From Candidatus Komeilibacteria bacterium (GTDB taxonomy: Bacteria; Patescibacteriota; Patescibacteriia; UBA1558; S5-K13): a stretch of 7,020 nucleotides of DNA. The notes beneath the pieces were generated by a model, which did no database searches, was not told where the DNA came from, and was given only the letters and a program-made list of their open reading frames with translations. The stretch's first letter is position 1. Each line of letters opens with the position of its first letter. Location of the stretch: positions 1 through 7,020 of the forward strand of contig JAUVAE010000036.1 in the NCBI GenBank assembly GCA_030591905.1. Reading direction: 5' to 3'. A program made the translations under genes and the position numbers. Shown here piece by piece: positions 4,386 to 7,020 of the stretch.

Positions 4386-4529
4386 ATGTCTAAAAATCAA
4401 AAATCTCGAAGACTCTCAAAAGGCATCAGAAAACATATTAGAAAACTTAAGGCAAAAATAAATAGATCTTCTTTAGATAATCAAGAAAAAAAGGAAAAAA
4501 TCAAAGAAATTTATTTAAAGTTTGTTTAA
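4386..4529 (+). CDS. Small basic protein, copy B (47 residues)
   Basis: ATG at 4386 lies just after AGAGGAGGAATC, an excellent Shine-Dalgarno, and the frame ends at TAA 4527-4529. The product has 17 Lys/Arg against four acidic residues. It begins MSKNQKSRRLSKGIRKHIRK and ends with a helix KIKEIYLKFV. It is an ungapped paralogue of the 42-residue protein at 3908-4036 (16 of 39 aligned positions identical), with an N-terminal extension of six residues. It has its own promoter and terminator, so it is a separate transcription unit, with the palindrome cluster between the copies. The charge and R/K-rich N-terminal helix suggest RNA, DNA or ribosome binding. I do not recognise a named family. Confidence 0.75.
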   Translation: MSKNQKSRRLSKGIRKHIRKLKAKINRSSLDNQEKKEKIKEIYLKFV

Positions 4530-4554
4530 GGTTTGTAGAAAATCGAATTTTTAT

Positions 4555-4595
4555 AAGTTCTCATAGCGTATTTTTTTACCTTGGGAACTTTTTTT
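4555..4595 (+). terminator. Intrinsic terminator after small basic protein B
   Basis: AAGTTCTC (4555-4562) pairs with GGGAACTT (4583-4590, one G-T pair) across a 20-base loop, followed by seven T (4589-4595). An alternative TTG start for the MATE gene at 4581 lies inside this structure, which argues against that start. Confidence 0.65.
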
Positions 4596-4646
4596 ATCCC
4601 CATTGCCATTTTTATATCTAATATGATATTATTTCAGTATTATTCT

Positions 4647-6050
4647 ATGGTTAATAAATTATTTCAAAATGGTGAGGATTTAACTAATGGTTCTCGTTTA
4701 AATGAATTTATAGCAAATCCTAAAAAAGCATTATGGAGCTTAGCTGGTCCCATAATTTTTAGTCTTTTATTTCAAGCCTTGTATCTGATTATAGATACTT
4801 TTTTTGTTATTAAAATTGGACATGAAGCGGTGGCAGCAATTACATTTGCCATGCCAGTCTTTTTAATTATTGTGGCTACTGTGACTGGATTTGGTATCGG
4901 GGTTACTACTTTAATTTCTAAATATATTGGTGCTCAGAATAACGAAGAAGCATCTAGGGTTGCTCATCATGCGGTGATTGTAGGCCTAATATTAGGAGTT
5001 TTTATAAGTTTATTTGGTTATATTATTACCCCAGTAATTTTTAAATTTTTAGGTGCTAGTGGCTATACTTTACTATTAGCTATTCAATATTTTAGAATAA
5101 TTTTTATTGGTAGTTTTTTTCTGGTTGCCTCAGTAATATTTAGGTCTATTCTAGCTGGAGAGGGGAATCACATTGCTCCAGCTACTATTTTAATAATTGC
5201 TGTAGTTATAAATTTAATTCTGGATCCAATTTTTATAATTGTTTTTGATTGGGGTATTAGAGGAGCTGCTTGGGCAACTTTTTGTGGATTTTTGTTTTCC
5301 TTTGTAACCTATTTTATATTTTTGTTTATTAAGAATTCTTCTTTTTTTAATTTTAATTTTAGGCAATTTAATTTTAATACTGATTTAATAAAAAAAATAT
5401 TTAAAATAGGAGCACCGATTGCTGTCTCTCAAATGTTATTATCATCAGGAGCTATGTTAGTTAATTTTTTTGTCTCTCGTTTTGGACAAGAAATGGTAGC
5501 TGGTTTTGGTTTAGCATCGAGATTAGAAGCTTTATATACGATTGTATTAATTGGAATTAGTTCAGCTTTATTAACCTTGTTGGGGATGTATTTAGGGGCT
5601 AAGCGTTATGATTCAATAAAATTTATTTTATACTATACAGCTAAAGCAAGTTTTATAATAAGTCTATTTGTTGGCATTGTATTTTATTTTTTTTCAGGAA
5701 TGTTTCTTTCAATATTTACTAATAATATAACCTTAATAAGTGTAGGAATTCTTTATTTTAAAATAACAGTATATTGTTATCCAGTTATTGCTATAATATA
5801 TGTTATAGCAAAATTATTACAAGTAGCAGGTCATCCAATAAAAGATGTTTTAGTAAATCTTTTTAGGTTGATAATATTTTTCTTACCTTTGGTTGCTTTT
5901 TTAGCTTATGGGTTAGATTGGGGTATTAAAGGGATTTGGTATGCTCGTTTATTTGCTACATTTTTAGCGTTTATATTTGCTTTATCTTTTTATAAAAGAG
6001 TTTCTCAAGAAATTAAAAAATCTTGTGAACAACAAAAAAACCTGTTTTAA
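4647..6050 (+). CDS. MATE-family multidrug/Na+ or H+ antiporter
   Basis: The protein has 467 residues from ATG 4647 and about 12 hydrophobic helices in two similar halves, the multidrug and toxic compound extrusion topology. These inner-membrane pumps export cationic drugs or other solutes in exchange for Na+ or H+. Family features: the first helix with SLAGPIIFSLLFQALYLIID and the conserved TM1 acidic residue Asp50; PVFLIIVATVTGFGIGVTTL (70-89) with YIGAQNNEEA (93-102); AGEGNHIAPAT (170-180) and NLILDPIFI (189-197) followed by DWGIRGAAWAT (201-211); and the second-half counterparts AGHPIKDVLVNLFR (394-407) and DWGIKGIWYAR (424-434). An in-frame TTG at 4581 would extend it by 22 residues but falls in the preceding terminator. 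The 4647 start gives a normal MATE N-terminus, though no Shine-Dalgarno is evident. TTGCCA (4603-4608) with GATATT (4625-4630) is a weak promoter candidate. The substrate cannot be inferred. Confidence 0.92.
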   Translation: MVNKLFQNGEDLTNGSRLNEFIANPKKALWSLAGPIIFSLLFQALYLIIDTFFVIKIGHEAVAAITFAMPVFLIIVATVTGFGIGVTTLISKYIGAQNNEEASRVAHHAVIVGLILGVFISLFGYIITPVIFKFLGASGYTLLLAIQYFRIIFIGSFFLVASVIFRSILAGEGNHIAPATILIIAVVINLILDPIFIIVFDWGIRGAAWATFCGFLFSFVTYFIFLFIKNSSFFNFNFRQFNFNTDLIKKIFKIGAPIAVSQMLLSSGAMLVNFFVSRFGQEMVAGFGLASRLEALYTIVLIGISSALLTLLGMYLGAKRYDSIKFILYYTAKASFIISLFVGIVFYFFSGMFLSIFTNNITLISVGILYFKITVYCYPVIAIIYVIAKLLQVAGHPIKDVLVNLFRLIIFFLPLVAFLAYGLDWGIKGIWYARLFATFLAFIFALSFYKRVSQEIKKSCEQQKNLF

Positions 6051-6062
6051 AACAGGGTTTTG
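6038..6062. terminator. Bidirectional terminator between the MATE gene and glyA
   Basis: The perfect palindrome CCTGTTTTAAAACAGG (6041-6056) is flanked by an A-run on the left (6034-6040) and GTTTT on the right. It can therefore terminate the MATE transcript and, with the T-run on the minus strand, glyA. The MATE stop codon TAA (6048-6050) lies inside it. Confidence 0.75.
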
Positions 6063-6081
6063 AATTTATTATATAGTAAGT

Positions 6082-7020
6082 TTAATATGATAAATCAGAA
6101 TATAAGGGAAATTTATCACACAGGTTTTTGACCTGATTTTTTATTCTAGTTAAAATCTTTTCATCTTTATGATTTTTTAAAATTTCCACAATCATTTCCC
6201 CGATTTGTTTCATTTCATCTTCTTTCATACCTCTCGAAGTTAAAGCTGGCGTACCGATTCTAATACCCGATGGATCAAATGGTGATCTTGAGTCAAAAGG
6301 TATGACATTTTTATTCACAGTAATCATGGCTTTTTCTAGAGCAGTTTCAGCTTCAGAGCCAGTAATATTAAAAGGCGTAACATCAATCAACATTAAGTGA
6401 TTATCAGTCCCCCCAGTTATGATTTTTAATCCAGCGTTCATTAATTCTTCAGCTAAGGTCTGAGCATTTTTAACAATTTGTTCGGCATATTCTTTAAATT
6501 CAGGTTGTTGGACTTCAAATAAAGCTTGAGTTATTCCAGCAGTAGTTTGATTATGAGGACCACCTTGTAATCCCGGGAATACGGCTCTATCAATATAACT
6601 TGGTAGATTATGTTTGGACTCTTTCCAGCCGATTACTGGGTCTGGTTTTTTAACTGAGTTAGATTTATCGCCATCACACATAATCATTGCTCCCCTGGGA
6701 CCTCTTAATGTTTTATGAGTTGTAGTAGTAATTACGTCAGCATGTCCAGCTGGAGAAGGGTGAACTCCACCAGCAATTAAACCAGCAATGTGAGCAATAT
6801 CAGCAATTAAAAATGCATTTTCAGCATGAACTATTTGGGCTAATTTTTCAAAATTAATTATTCTAGAATAAGCTGTAGCCCCTACAAAAACTAATTTTGG
6901 TTTTTCTTTTTTAACTAACGCTTCAATAGCATCATAATCTAAAAATCCATCTTTATCAGTAGTATATTGAACTGATTCATAAAATTTACCACTAAAATTT
7001 ACTTTCCAACCATGAGTTAA
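6082..7020 (-). CDS. glyA: Serine hydroxymethyltransferase, 5' end beyond the window
   Basis: The reading frame is open from the right edge (7020) to TAA at 6084-6082: 312 residues of a protein usually ~415 long, lacking roughly the first quarter. GlyA is the cytosolic PLP enzyme converting serine and tetrahydrofolate to glycine and methylene-tetrahydrofolate. Visible, numbered from codon 7020: LTHGWKVNFSGKFY (1-14), AYSRIINF (50-57), the PLP-binding ADIAHIAG (73-80, Asp74, His77), the Schiff-base lysine Lys103 in TTTTHKTLRGPRG (6712-6714), AVFPGLQGGPH (146-156), TGGTDNHL and SGIRIGTPALTSRG. Between Lys103 and AVFPG lies a segment (about 118-141) some 17 residues longer than I recall for E. 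coli GlyA. An internal ATG at 6687 is not the start, because conserved active-site sequence lies upstream. The gene converges on the MATE gene. Confidence 0.96.
   Translation of the reverse strand, partial: LTHGWKVNFSGKFYESVQYTTDKDGFLDYDAIEALVKKEKPKLVFVGATAYSRIINFEKLAQIVHAENAFLIADIAHIAGLIAGGVHPSPAGHADVITTTTHKTLRGPRGAMIMCDGDKSNSVKKPDPVIGWKESKHNLPSYIDRAVFPGLQGGPHNQTTAGITQALFEVQQPEFKEYAEQIVKNAQTLAEELMNAGLKIITGGTDNHLMLIDVTPFNITGSEAETALEKAMITVNKNVIPFDSRSPFDPSGIRIGTPALTSRGMKEDEMKQIGEMIVEILKNHKDEKILTRIKNQVKNLCDKFPLYSDLSY

Noticed and set aside
4581..4646. Upstream TTG extension of the MATE protein
   Set aside because: The TTG sits in the 3' stem of the preceding terminator, and the extra 22 residues are not part of the usual MATE N-terminus.
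6082..6687. Short GlyA starting at the internal ATG 6687
   Set aside because: The same frame is open upstream to the window edge and encodes the conserved PLP lysine and Asp/His motifs, so 6687 is internal.

Overview
The window is AT-rich DNA with small genes, tight spacing, weak or absent Shine-Dalgarno sequences before several core genes, and a cluster of GC-rich palindromes of a kind I associate with Patescibacteria (CPR) genomes. From about position 800 rightward I read it as one such genome. This placement is an inference from style, not from a marker gene. The first ~795 bases look different. They hold remnants of a type IX secretion (T9SS) sorting-domain protein and a VapBC toxin-antitoxin pair, which fit a Bacteroidota- or Cloacimonadota-like source better. 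They end abruptly against the 5'-truncated half of queA, so this is either a real insertion or a contig misjoin.

Layout. 1-336 (minus): broken, out-of-order T9SS protein fragments. 348-800 (minus): vapC and the tail of vapB. 771-1310 (plus): C-terminal half of QueA (queuosine tRNA modification), closed by a bidirectional terminator. 1341-1496 (minus): a 51-residue two-helix membrane protein with its own promoter overlapping the end of ychF. 1558-2643 (minus): ychF, a conserved ribosome-associated ATPase, carrying a GC-rich palindromic in-frame insert. 2779-3132 (plus): an unrecognised four-helix membrane protein. 3312-3884 (plus): a bacterial translin-family protein behind a strong promoter that is embedded in a long palindrome. 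3908-4036 and 4386-4529 (plus): two small basic proteins that are paralogues of each other, separated by a terminator and ~200 bases of GC-rich hairpins. 4647-6050 (plus): a MATE-family transporter. 6082-7020 (minus, running off the right edge): most of glyA, serine hydroxymethyltransferase, converging on the MATE gene across a shared terminator.

The genes do not form one pathway. queA, ychF, glyA and the MATE transporter are ordinary housekeeping or transport genes in short, mostly single-gene transcription units. The parts worth attention are the small basic paralogue pair with the palindrome cluster between them, the palindromic insert inside ychF, the palindrome over the translin promoter, and the left-hand junction.
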